From Streptomyces marincola (GTDB lineage Bacteria; Actinomycetota; Actinomycetes; Streptomycetales; Streptomycetaceae), in assembly GCF_020410765.1 (NCBI RefSeq), contig NZ_CP084541.1, positions 4,421,001 through 4,485,000 on the forward strand: a stretch of 64,000 bases of DNA, read 5' to 3'. This document shows positions 16,290 through 24,472 of the stretch, one piece after another. Position 1 is the first letter of the stretch. Each line of letters opens with the position of its first letter. The translations under genes and the position numbers were made by a program. The notes below the pieces were generated by a model. The model saw only the letters and a program-made list of their open reading frames with translations, made no database searches and was not told the origin of the DNA.

Positions 16290-17177
16290 TCAGTCCTCCG
16301 CCAGCCAGGCCGCGACCCGGTCGGGGTGGTCGGTGACCCAGCGCTCGGCCGCCGCGGTCGGGGTCAGCCCCTCGGCCGCGATGAGCCGGGCGACCTCGTT
16401 CTGGTCCTCGGCGTCCCAGGAGAAGCGGCGGAGGAACTCGGCGGCCTCGCCGCCCTCGGCCGCGAAGTCGGCGTTGAGGTACTTGCGCAGTTCGACGCGG
16501 GGGTAGTAGCCGGGCAGGTCGACCTCGGCCAGCTCGACCTCGGCGGCCAGCCAGTGCGGCTCCCAGAAGTACGCGAGCACCGGCGCGCCGCCCCGCCCGG
16601 CCCGGTGTATCTCCTCGATCAGGGCCTCCTCGCTGCCGGCCGGGGCGGGCCGCAGGTCGAGGCCGAGGTCGGAGATGATCGTCTCGTCGTGGGTGGCGAA
16701 CTGCGGGTCGCCCTGGACTATCCGGCCGCCCAGCCGGTCGGTGTACTCGTCCAGGTGGTGCCAGTCCGTGGCCTCGGGGTGCGCGTCGGCGAACGCGCCG
16801 GGTATGTACCAGCCGACGTGCCCGGTGATGCCGAGCGGGCCCGCGTCCACCACGCGGCCCTTGTGCGCGACATACAGCTCGGTGCGGTCGGGCAGGGCGC
16901 CCCAGTCCTCAAGGATCGCGTGGATCGCGCCGCCGCCCAGTGCCTCCCACGCCTCGCGCTGGTCCGACTCGACCCGCTCCACCGACACGCCCAGCTCGTT
17001 CTCCAGCACGTACGCGGCCACCGCGACGTTCGCCTGGCCGCCGGGCCAGTGCGGCATGGAGATGCGCACGACCGGCCCCTCGTCCCCGCCCACCGCCCCG
17101 GTGCCCAGGTCGCACGCACTCGTGGCGACCAGGCTGAGGACGCCAAGGCCGGCGAGCAGCGGATGACGTGTGGGCAT
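16290..17177 (-). CDS. glycine betaine/choline-type ABC substrate-binding lipoprotein
   Basis: A 295-residue OpuAC/ProX-like binding protein. An N-terminal signal (MPTRHPLLAGLGVLSLVATS) ends in a lipobox-like TSAC with Cys at about residue 22. The mature part shows the usual aromatic-rich ligand-site elements (MPHWPGGQ, LEDWGALP, VGWYIPG, YFWEPHW). The ATG follows a good GAAGGAA site. No permease or ATPase gene is next to it; downstream is the cysS relic and the island. It may work with a transporter encoded elsewhere or be orphaned by the island's arrival. It lies downstream of mdh on the same strand. Confidence 0.85.
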   Translation of the reverse strand: MPTRHPLLAGLGVLSLVATSACDLGTGAVGGDEGPVVRISMPHWPGGQANVAVAAYVLENELGVSVERVESDQREAWEALGGGAIHAILEDWGALPDRTELYVAHKGRVVDAGPLGITGHVGWYIPGAFADAHPEATDWHHLDEYTDRLGGRIVQGDPQFATHDETIISDLGLDLRPAPAGSEEALIEEIHRAGRGGAPVLAYFWEPHWLAAEVELAEVDLPGYYPRVELRKYLNADFAAEGGEAAEFLRRFSWDAEDQNEVARLIAAEGLTPTAAAERWVTDHPDRVAAWLAED

Positions 17178-17237
17178 GGGCGGGGTTCCTTCGACGATTC
17201 TGCGAGAACCTGCGGCGCGGGCGGAGGGCCGACGCAC

Positions 17238-17268
17238 TGTGGCCCCGACAACGCGTGCGGGGGCCACA
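17238..17268 (-). terminator. hairpin downstream of mdh
   Basis: A perfect 9-bp inverted repeat, TGTGGCCCC and GGGGCCACA, with a 13-base loop lies just beyond the mdh stop and upstream of the binding-protein start. It should terminate mdh transcripts. Confidence 0.7.
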
Positions 17269-17295
17269 GGGCTGTGTCGGTACGCCGTCAGTGTT

Positions 17296-18285
17296 TCAGA
17301 TCAGGCCGAGCGTGCGAACCGCTTCGCGCTCCTCGGTCAGCTCCGTGACGGAGGCGTCGATGCGGGTGCGCGAGAACTCGTTCACGTCCAGGCCCTGCAC
17401 GATGCGGTACTCGCCGCCCGCGGTGGTGACGGGGAACGACGAGATGAGGCCCTCGGGCACGCCGTAGGAGCCGTCCGACGGCACGGCCATGGAGGTCCAG
17501 TCGCCGTCCGGGGTGCCGTTGACCCAGGTGTGGACGTGGTCGATCGCGGCGTTCGCGGCGGAGGCCGCGGAGGAGGCGCCGCGCGCCTCGATGATGGCCG
17601 CGCCGCGCTTGGCGACGGTGGGGATGAACTCGTTCGCGAGCCACTGCTCGTCGGCGACGGCCTCGGCGGCGTTCTTGCCCGCGACCTCGGCGTGGAAGAT
17701 GTCCGGGTACTGGGTCGCCGAGTGGTTGCCCCAGATGGTCAGCCGCCGGATCTCGGAGACCGGGACCCCGGTCTTCTTGGAGAGCTGGGAGAGCGCGCGG
17801 TTGTGGTCCAGGCGCGTCATGGCGGTGAACCGCTCGGCCGGCACGTCGGGCGCCGCGGCGCGCGCGATCAGCGCGTTGGTGTTGGCCGGGTTGCCCACGA
17901 CGAGGACCTTCACGTCGTCGGCGGCGTGGTCGTTGATGGCCTTGCCCTGCGGCTTGAAGATGCCGCCGTTGGCCTCAAGCAGGTCGCCGCGCTCCATGCC
18001 CTTGGTGCGGGGGCGGGCGCCGACGAGGAGCGCGACGTTGGCGCCGTCGAACGCGACGTTCGGGTCGTCGCTGATGTCGATGCCGGACAGCAGCGGGAAC
18101 GCGCAGTCGTCCAGCTCCATGGCGGTGCCCTCGGCGGCGGACAGGGCCGGGGTGATTTCGAGCAGCCGCAGGCGCACGGGGGTGTCCGGGCCGAGCAGAT
18201 GCCCGGAGGCGATGCGGAAGAGCAGCGCGTAGCCGATCTGGCCGGCCGCGCCGGTGACGGTGACGTTGACGGGTGTGCGGGGCAT
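17296..18285 (-). CDS. mdh: malate dehydrogenase (NAD)
   Basis: Mdh oxidises L-malate to oxaloacetate in the TCA cycle. The 329-residue protein carries the NAD-binding GAAGQIGYALLFRIASG at residues 9-25. It also has LLVGARPRTKGMERGDLL, VVGNPANTNALIA, the substrate/catalytic TRLDHNRA and the catalytic-His segment IWGNHSATQYPD. It belongs to the longer type-2 group found in actinobacteria. It stands alone upstream of the betaine-binding-protein gene and is divergent from trpS. Confidence 0.97.
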   Translation of the reverse strand: MPRTPVNVTVTGAAGQIGYALLFRIASGHLLGPDTPVRLRLLEITPALSAAEGTAMELDDCAFPLLSGIDISDDPNVAFDGANVALLVGARPRTKGMERGDLLEANGGIFKPQGKAINDHAADDVKVLVVGNPANTNALIARAAAPDVPAERFTAMTRLDHNRALSQLSKKTGVPVSEIRRLTIWGNHSATQYPDIFHAEVAGKNAAEAVADEQWLANEFIPTVAKRGAAIIEARGASSAASAANAAIDHVHTWVNGTPDGDWTSMAVPSDGSYGVPEGLISSFPVTTAGGEYRIVQGLDVNEFSRTRIDASVTELTEEREAVRTLGLI

Positions 18286-18531
18286 GTGGGGCCTTCCGGG
18301 TCAATGACGGCCGCTTCGCGGCCAGATTATCCCCAGCCCGTCCGCCCTGGAGCGGACGGGTGGGCGGCGGGCGCGGGCGCCGCCCGTGGCGGCCGGCCTC
18401 CCCGCCGGTTCCTGCTTCCTGTCTCGCTCTTACTATCGCGTCCACTATCTCGTCATCAAGATACCCGGCGGCCCGTCCCGGCCGCGGGCCGGGCGGGGTA
18501 CGGGCCGCCGGCGACCTGAGACAATGGCGGC

Positions 18532-19548
18532 ATGGCCTTGCGACGTTCCCGCGTACTCTCCGGAATCCAGCCCACCGCCGGCTCCTTCCACCTGGGCAAC
18601 TACCTGGGCGCGGTGCGGCAGTGGGTGGCCCTCCAGGAGTCGCACGACGCCTTCTTCGCGGTCGTGGATTTGCACGCCATCACCATTCCGCAGGACCCGC
18701 GGGCGCTGCGCGAGGCCACGCGCCTGGCGGCGGCCCAGCTCCTCGGCGCGGGCCTGGACCCGGAGCGGTGCACGCTGTTCGTGCAGAGCCACGTGCCCGA
18801 GCACGCGCAGCTGGCCTGGGTGCTCAACGGTTTCACGGGCTTCGGCGAGGCCGCGCGCATGACGCAGTTCAAGGACAAGTCGGCCAAGCAGGGCACCGAG
18901 GGCACCACCGTCGGGCTGTTCACCTACCCGGTGCTCCAGGCCGCCGACATCCTGCTGTACCAGGCGGACGAGGTGCCCGTCGGCGAGGACCAGCGGCAGC
19001 ACGTCGAGCTGACCAGGGACGTGGCCGCGCGGTTCAACGCGCGGCTCGGCGACACGTTCACCGTGCCCGCGCCCAGCATCCGCAAGGAGGGGGCGAAGAT
19101 CTACGACCTCCAGGACCCGGCGGTCAAGATGAGCAAGTCGGCGTCCTCGCCCCGGGGCATCGTGTGGCTGATGGACGAGCCGAAGGCGTCGGGCAAGAAG
19201 TTCCGCAGCGCGGTCACCGACACCGGCACCGAGGTCAGGTACGACCCGGAGGGCAAGCCGGGCGTCAGCAACCTGCTGGTGATCTACTCCGCGCTCACCG
19301 GCATAGGTGTCGCGGAGCTGGAGGAGAAGTTCGCCGGCCGGCTGTACGGCGCGCTCAAGACGGAGCTGGCGGACGTCTTCGCCGAGTGGGTCGCCCCCTT
19401 CCGCGCCCGCACCGAGGAGTTCCTGAAGGACCCGGCGGAGCTCGACCGGGTCCTGGCCCTGGGCGCGGAGAAGGCGAGGGCGGTCGCCACGGCGACGCTG
19501 GCCGACGTCTACGGGAAGGTGGGCTTCCTGCCCGTGGGCCGGGGCTGA
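18532..19548 (+). CDS. trpS: tryptophanyl-tRNA synthetase
   Basis: TrpS charges tRNA-Trp. The 338-residue class I synthetase has a HIGH-like SFHLGNYLG (residues 18-26), the tryptophan-site region DLHAIT and PVGEDQRQHVELTRD, and the KMSKS loop (VKMSKSA). It looks like a housekeeping bacterial TrpRS. I see no leader attenuator. It is divergent from mdh across a ~250-bp spacer and is followed 50 bp later by a 2H-phosphoesterase gene. Confidence 0.97.
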   Translation: MALRRSRVLSGIQPTAGSFHLGNYLGAVRQWVALQESHDAFFAVVDLHAITIPQDPRALREATRLAAAQLLGAGLDPERCTLFVQSHVPEHAQLAWVLNGFTGFGEAARMTQFKDKSAKQGTEGTTVGLFTYPVLQAADILLYQADEVPVGEDQRQHVELTRDVAARFNARLGDTFTVPAPSIRKEGAKIYDLQDPAVKMSKSASSPRGIVWLMDEPKASGKKFRSAVTDTGTEVRYDPEGKPGVSNLLVIYSALTGIGVAELEEKFAGRLYGALKTELADVFAEWVAPFRARTEEFLKDPAELDRVLALGAEKARAVATATLADVYGKVGFLPVGRG

Positions 19549-19598
19549 GCGGCACCCGGCGCAGCACACCGCACGGAGAGCACCGACAGGAGAGGGAA

Positions 19599-20183
19599 TT
19601 GGCGGGGACCGTCACGCTCGGCGTGTCGATCGCGGTCCCGGAGCCGCACGGCAGCCGCCTGCAACGCTGCCGCCTCGGCTTCGGGGACGCCGCCGCGGCC
19701 GGCATCCCCACGCACGTCACCCTGCTGCCGCCGACCGAGGTCGAGGCCGCGGCGCGGCCGGCCGTCGAGGAGCACCTGACGGGCATCGCCGCGGCGGCGC
19801 GCCCGTTCCGGATGCGGCTGTACGGCACGGGCACCTTCCGCCCGCTGTCGCCCGTCGTGTTCGTGCAGGTGGTCGAGGGCGGTTCCGCCTGCGGCTGGCT
19901 CCAGGAGCGCGTCCGCGCGGCGGGCGGGCCGCTGGCGCGCGAGCTGCCGTTCCCCTACCACCCGCACGTGACCGTCGCGCACGGGATCGGCGAGGACGCG
20001 ATGGACGCGGCGCAGGCGGAGCTCGCCGCGTACGAGGCGGCGTGGACCGTCACCGGGTTCTCGCTGTACGAGCAGGGCGCCGACGGCGCGTGGACGCCTC
20101 GCCGCGAGTTCCGGTTCGCGCCGTGCCCGCGGCAGCGGCGGCCCGCGTCCTCCGCGGCCGGCCGGGCCTCGGAGGCCGCGTAG
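19599..20183 (+). CDS. 2'-5' RNA ligase / 2H phosphoesterase superfamily protein
   Basis: A 194-residue protein with two HxT-type motifs, HVTLLPP at about residue 40 and HVTVAHG at about residue 127, which define the 2H phosphoesterase fold. The cellular substrate of such actinobacterial members is not known. I chose the TTG at 19599 because AGGAGAGG stands directly upstream and the following residues (GTVTLGVSIAVPEP) begin the first strand. It is probably co-transcribed with trpS. Confidence 0.85.
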   Translation: MAGTVTLGVSIAVPEPHGSRLQRCRLGFGDAAAAGIPTHVTLLPPTEVEAAARPAVEEHLTGIAAAARPFRMRLYGTGTFRPLSPVVFVQVVEGGSACGWLQERVRAAGGPLARELPFPYHPHVTVAHGIGEDAMDAAQAELAAYEAAWTVTGFSLYEQGADGAWTPRREFRFAPCPRQRRPASSAAGRASEAA

Positions 20184-20264
20184 CGGCGCCCGCTCGGGCG
20201 CCCCGCGGCGCGCGGCCCGGCGTGAGCGCGCGCGGCCCGGCGCCCGCGCCTTCCGGGACGCGGG

Positions 20265-21260
20265 GTGTCATTCCGGCCGCAGCGGGCACCCGGTTCCAGC
20301 GTGAGCGGCGCTTTGGACAGACTGACCCGGCTGCCGGGGATCGGGCCCGCGGTGGCCTGGTTCCTGCGCAGCCGTGCCTGGCACGTGTACGAACACCTCG
20401 ACGAACGGAAGTGGACGCGGCTCGCCGCGGCGATCACGTTCACCAGCTTCGTCACCCTCTTCCCCCTCCTCGGGCTCGCCGCCGCGACCGGCGCCGCCCT
20501 GCTGACCGACGGGCAGCTGCGCGACATCGAGGAGTGGGCGTCCGACCAGGTGCCCGGCATCTCGGACCAGCTCGACCTCGGGTCCCTCTTCGAGCACGCG
20601 GGCACCATCGGCGTCGTCTCGCTCGCCCTGGTGCTGCCCACGGGCGCCGCGTGGGTGGACGCCCTGCGCAGCTGCCTGCGGGAGCTGTGGGACCTGGCGG
20701 ACCCCGAGGACAACATCGTCGTGCGCCGACTGCGCGACGTGGGCGTGCTCGCCGGGCTCGGCGGGGTCACGCTGGTCTCGCTCGGCGTCTCCGCGCTCGG
20801 CATGAGCGCGGTGCACTGGGCGTCGGCGCGCACCGGCACGGCGTGGCCGTTCCAGCTGGCCGCCTACCTGCTGGCGATGGTCGTCACGTTCTTCCTGCTG
20901 ACCTACCTGCTGGTGTGGCTGCCCGGCGTGCGCCCGCCGCGCGCCGACACCCTCGTGGCGTGCGCGATGGGCGCCGTCGGCTTCGAGCTGCTGAAGCAGC
21001 TGCTCGGCGGCTACCTGACCGAGGTGGCGACCAGGAACGTGTACGGCGCCTTCGGCGTGCCGGTCGCGCTCCTGGTCTGGATCAACCTGATGGCCAAGCT
21101 GCTGCTGGTGTGCTGCGCCTGGACGGCCACCGCCCTCACTCCGGCGGAGCGCCCCCGGGCGGACGCGATGGACGCGGAGCCCGGGCCGGAAGCGGCAGCG
21201 GATGGCGGCGGTGGAACAGCCACGCCGCCGCCGCGAGAACGGCGATCCCCGCCGCCGTGA
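20265..21260 (+). CDS. YihY/BrkB-family membrane protein
   Basis: A 331-residue polytopic membrane protein of the YihY/virulence-factor BrkB family, function unknown. Family hallmarks are the early LAAAITFTSFVTLFPLL, the middle LVLPTGAAWVDALRSCLRELWDL, and late helices FQLAAYLLAMVVTFFLLTYLLVWL and NVYGAFGVPVALLVWINLMA. A GTG at 20301 (SGALDRLTRLP) could be the true start, since family members usually begin near that sequence. The 3' end overlaps the converging carboxypeptidase gene by 125 bp, giving an acidic then Pro/Arg tail. Confidence 0.88.
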   Translation: MSFRPQRAPGSSVSGALDRLTRLPGIGPAVAWFLRSRAWHVYEHLDERKWTRLAAAITFTSFVTLFPLLGLAAATGAALLTDGQLRDIEEWASDQVPGISDQLDLGSLFEHAGTIGVVSLALVLPTGAAWVDALRSCLRELWDLADPEDNIVVRRLRDVGVLAGLGGVTLVSLGVSALGMSAVHWASARTGTAWPFQLAAYLLAMVVTFFLLTYLLVWLPGVRPPRADTLVACAMGAVGFELLKQLLGGYLTEVATRNVYGAFGVPVALLVWINLMAKLLLVCCAWTATALTPAERPRADAMDAEPGPEAAADGGGGTATPPPRERRSPPP

Positions 21261-22428
21261 ACGCGACCACCGCGGGCCCGGCGCCGGCGCCGTCCCCGCC
21301 GGCCGCGCCCTGGAGCGCGACGCCGCCCGCGTTCTTGCCGTCGCCCGTGCCCGCGGCCGAGCCCTCGGGCTCCTCGCCGCCCGCCCGGCCGCCGCCGTCC
21401 GCGGCGCCTTCCGGCAGCGCGCTCAGCGGCGGCACCAGCTCGCCGACCGGCTCGATGCCGTCGGCCGCCGCGAAGCCCCAGTCGAGCAGCGCGGCGCTCT
21501 CGCGGTAGACGGCCAGGCTGTCGCCGCTGTCGGGATCCATGACGGTGACGAGCAGCACCCGGCCGTCCCGTTCCGCGACGCCGGTGAACGTGTAGCCCGC
21601 GGCGCTCGTGTAGCCGTTCTTGACCCCGGCGATGCCCTGGTAGCGGTCGAGTCCTGGGGCACCGACCAGCAGCCGGTTGGTGTTCTGGACCTCGTAGGTC
21701 TCGCGGTCCCCGCCCTCGCCCTCGCCGGGGAACTCGGCGTCCGGGGTGGCGGCGTAGGCGCGGAAGTCGGCGTTCTGGAGCCCGGAGCGGGCGATCAGGG
21801 TCAGGTCGTAGGCGGAGGAGAGCTGGCCCCTGGCGTCGTAGCCGTCCGGGTTCACCACGTGGGTGTCGGCGGCCTGCAACTCCTCGGCGCGGGCGTTCAT
21901 CTCGGCGACGGTCGCCTCCTTGCCGCCGTTCATGGCGGTCAGCGCGTACACCGCGTCGTTGCCCGAGGCGAGGAAGACGCCGTGCCACAGGTCCTCGACG
22001 GTGTACGTGTGGTGGTCGGCGATGCCGACGGCGCTGCTGCCGGGCCCGAGGTCGGTGAAGTGCTCGGGCTCGGCCCGGTAGACCTCCTCCCGGCCGAACT
22101 TCGGCAGCAGGGTGTCGGCGAACAGCATCTTCAGCGTGCTGGCCGGGGGCAGGCGCTCGTGGGCGTCGTGGGCACCGAGCACCTCGCCGGTCTCGGCGTC
22201 GGCCACGAGCCACGACTCCGCGGTCAGGTCTTCGGGAACGGGGGGCACGTCACCGCCGGTGCGGGCCTGGGTGCCCGGCCTTCCGAGCAGTTCACCGCCG
22301 ATGACGGGGGAGGTCCGCGGGTCCTCGGCGTGCGCGACGAGCGCGGGGGTGAGGAGTGCGGAGGCGACTATCGACACCACCAGGGCGCGAACGGGCGTCC
22401 GAAAAGAAGACGAGCGATTGAACGGCAC
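21136..22428 (-). CDS. D-alanyl-D-alanine carboxypeptidase (peptidase S11)
   Basis: A secreted, membrane-anchored penicillin-binding protein that trims peptidoglycan stem peptides. It has 430 residues and an N-terminal signal (VRALVVSIVASALLTPALVAHA). The catalytic motifs are SxxK at Ser97-Lys100 (STLK), SxN at 155-157 (SGN) and a third motif KNG at 270-272 where KTG is classical. A Gly/Ala/Glu linker leads to a C-terminal helix (AVVAFTAAGIAVLAAAAWLF) with a basic tail. The start is GTG; the stop lies inside the YihY coding region. Confidence 0.93.
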   Translation of the reverse strand: MPFNRSSSFRTPVRALVVSIVASALLTPALVAHAEDPRTSPVIGGELLGRPGTQARTGGDVPPVPEDLTAESWLVADAETGEVLGAHDAHERLPPASTLKMLFADTLLPKFGREEVYRAEPEHFTDLGPGSSAVGIADHHTYTVEDLWHGVFLASGNDAVYALTAMNGGKEATVAEMNARAEELQAADTHVVNPDGYDARGQLSSAYDLTLIARSGLQNADFRAYAATPDAEFPGEGEGGDRETYEVQNTNRLLVGAPGLDRYQGIAGVKNGYTSAAGYTFTGVAERDGRVLLVTVMDPDSGDSLAVYRESAALLDWGFAAADGIEPVGELVPPLSALPEGAADGGGRAGGEEPEGSAAGTGDGKNAGGVALQGAAGGDGAGAGPAVVAFTAAGIAVLAAAAWLFHRRHPLPLPARAPRPSRPPGGAPPE

Positions 22429-22550
22429 ACCGTGAACCTACCGTTGCCGCCGCGGAAGTGGACCGGGGGAACGGCCCAAACCGGTGAGGGCCCCGGGCAT
22501 CCGGGGGACGGGCCCCACATACTGGCAGGGACCGACGAGAGAGGACGCTC

Positions 22551-23906
22551 ATGGCCATCGCCGCCGTCATCACCATGCTGCTGCTCGTGGCGGTGGTCCA
22601 CTGGTACCTGTACCGCCGCCTCGTACGGGACGTCTCGAAGCCGGGCGGCGCGTACCGGCGGATCGGCGCCTGCGTGCTCGTGCTCATGCCCGTGCTGGCC
22701 GTCCTGGCCGTCTCGGGCGGGGAGTTCGGGGTGCCGTTCGGGGTGCAGCAGGTCATCGGCTGGCCCGGGTTCTACTGGTACGCGGCGCTGCTGTACCTCA
22801 CGCTGACCCTGCTGGTATCCGAGATCGTCCGCTTCGTCCTGCTGCGCCGCTTCCGGCGGGCCGCCGACCGTTCCGCCGCCCGGGTCCCGGGCCCGGCGCC
22901 CGCCCCCGCGCCGGAGCGGGAGCCGGAGCGCGCGCCGGAGCCCGCGGGCGCCGGGGGCGTTCCGGTCGCGGGGGCGCGGGCCGCGGACGCCGGCCCCGCC
23001 GCCGGGGCCGGCCGCCCGGCCGGGGCCGGGGCGGGGACGGGGGCGGGGGCCGAGGGGGCCGGCGAGCCGGAACGGGCGCTGCCCGAGCGCCGTCTCGTGC
23101 TCTCGCGCGGCATAGCGGTCGGCGCGGGCGTCGTGACCGCGGGGCTGCTCGGCTACGGCACCCGCGCGGCGCGGGACCTGACGACGAAGCACGTCACCGT
23201 TCCGCTGGCCAAGCTGCCGCGCGCGGGCCACGGCTACCGCATCGCCGTGGTCAGCGACATCCACCTGGGCCCGATCGCGGGCCGGTCCCACTGCCGGCGC
23301 GTGGTCGACGCGGTGAACGCCACGCAGCCCGACCTGATCGCCGTTGTCGGCGACCTGGTCGACGCGGAGGTGGACGACCTGCGGACGGCCGCTGCCCCGC
23401 TGCGCGAGCTGCGGGCGCGCGACGGCGCCTACTACGTCACGGGCAACCACGAGTACCGCGTCGGCCCGCACGCCTGGGTGGAGCACGTGGCCGAGCTGGG
23501 CCTGCGCCCGCTGGTGAACGCCAGGGACGAGCTGGCCCACTTCGACCTGGCCGGGGTGAACGACGCGGACGGCGAGGGCACCGAGTTCGGCGGGCCCGAC
23601 TACGCGGCGGCGCTGGGCGACCGGGACGCGCGGCGGGCCACCGTGCTCATGGCGCACCAGCCGGTGCAGATCCACCGGGCGGTGGACCACGGGGTCGACC
23701 TCCAGCTGTCGGGGCACACGCACGGCGGGCAGATGTGGCCGGCCACCTACATCGCCGGGCTGGCCAACCCGACGCTCGCCGGTCTCGAACGCTACGGGGA
23801 CACCCAGCTCTACGTCACGCGGGGAGCCGGCGCCTGGGGACCGCCGGTCCGCATCGGCGCCGACCCGGACATCACCGTCGTCCGGCTGGCCTCAGGGCAG
23901 GCCTGA
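22551..23906 (+). CDS. membrane-bound YkuE-like metallophosphoesterase
   Basis: A 451-residue protein. Residues 1-110 hold about three helices, and residues 115-175 form a Pro/Ala/Glu/Gly-rich linker. A further helix (GIAVGAGVVTAGLLGYG) precedes a calcineurin-like phosphoesterase domain from about 220. Metal-binding motifs are all present: VVSDIHLGP, VVGDLVD, TGNHEYR, MAHQPV and SGHTHGGQMW. The family cleaves phosphoesters such as lipid headgroups; the exact substrate is unknown. The active domain should face outside if the helix count is right. Confidence 0.9.
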   Translation: MAIAAVITMLLLVAVVHWYLYRRLVRDVSKPGGAYRRIGACVLVLMPVLAVLAVSGGEFGVPFGVQQVIGWPGFYWYAALLYLTLTLLVSEIVRFVLLRRFRRAADRSAARVPGPAPAPAPEREPERAPEPAGAGGVPVAGARAADAGPAAGAGRPAGAGAGTGAGAEGAGEPERALPERRLVLSRGIAVGAGVVTAGLLGYGTRAARDLTTKHVTVPLAKLPRAGHGYRIAVVSDIHLGPIAGRSHCRRVVDAVNATQPDLIAVVGDLVDAEVDDLRTAAAPLRELRARDGAYYVTGNHEYRVGPHAWVEHVAELGLRPLVNARDELAHFDLAGVNDADGEGTEFGGPDYAAALGDRDARRATVLMAHQPVQIHRAVDHGVDLQLSGHTHGGQMWPATYIAGLANPTLAGLERYGDTQLYVTRGAGAWGPPVRIGADPDITVVRLASGQA

Positions 23907-24058
23907 GCACCGACCGGACGAAACATGTGATTGTCCAGTTTTCGTCTCAAGCTCTCCTCCGAGTCAACTATTCGCGCCACGCTGGTGTCTTGCATAACGA
24001 CCAGGGAACAAACTGACAGCGTGACGGACACAGAGACGCGGTCGCGGAGGAGCGGGAC

Positions 24059-24358
24059 ATGGCGGACGAGACCGGGGCGGAGGCCCTCATCATCCGGGGC
24101 ATGGTGCGCGACTCCCTGGGAGTCGCGCTGCCGCGGGCAGTGGTGACGCTTTCCGGAGCGGCCGGGGGGCGGCACCTGGTGAAGACGCGCAGCGCGGACG
24201 ACGGCGGCTTCACCGTCATCGCGCCCACGCACGGAGAATACTTGCTGGCCGCGTTCTCGCCCCAACTGGGCAGCCAGAGCGTGGCGGTGCGGCTGGACGG
24301 GCGGCCCGTGGAAGTCGAGTTCCACATTGATGTGCCCGGCGTCGTCCCCGAGGTGTGA
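24059..24358 (+). CDS. small carboxypeptidase-regulatory-like domain protein
   Basis: A 99-residue protein made almost entirely of one transthyretin-like/carboxypeptidase regulatory domain: IRGMVRDSLGVALPRAVVTL, then DDGGFTVIAPTHGEYLLAAFS, the standard strand pattern. It has no signal peptide, so it is presumably cytoplasmic. Such domains bind proteins or carbohydrate, but no function is known here. A ~150-bp, less GC-rich spacer upstream probably holds its promoter. It is followed after ~115 bp by a peptide-binding-protein gene. Confidence 0.75.
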   Translation: MADETGAEALIIRGMVRDSLGVALPRAVVTLSGAAGGRHLVKTRSADDGGFTVIAPTHGEYLLAAFSPQLGSQSVAVRLDGRPVEVEFHIDVPGVVPEV

Positions 24359-24472
24359 CGGACCGGTCACGGCCCGAGTTGTGGCCCGTCCGTTGCCCCC
24401 TGCCTGCTGCGACGGTCATACCCCTGTGGTTGGCTGTGCCCGCATGAGTTCTTCCGAAGAGAGGCGCGGGGA

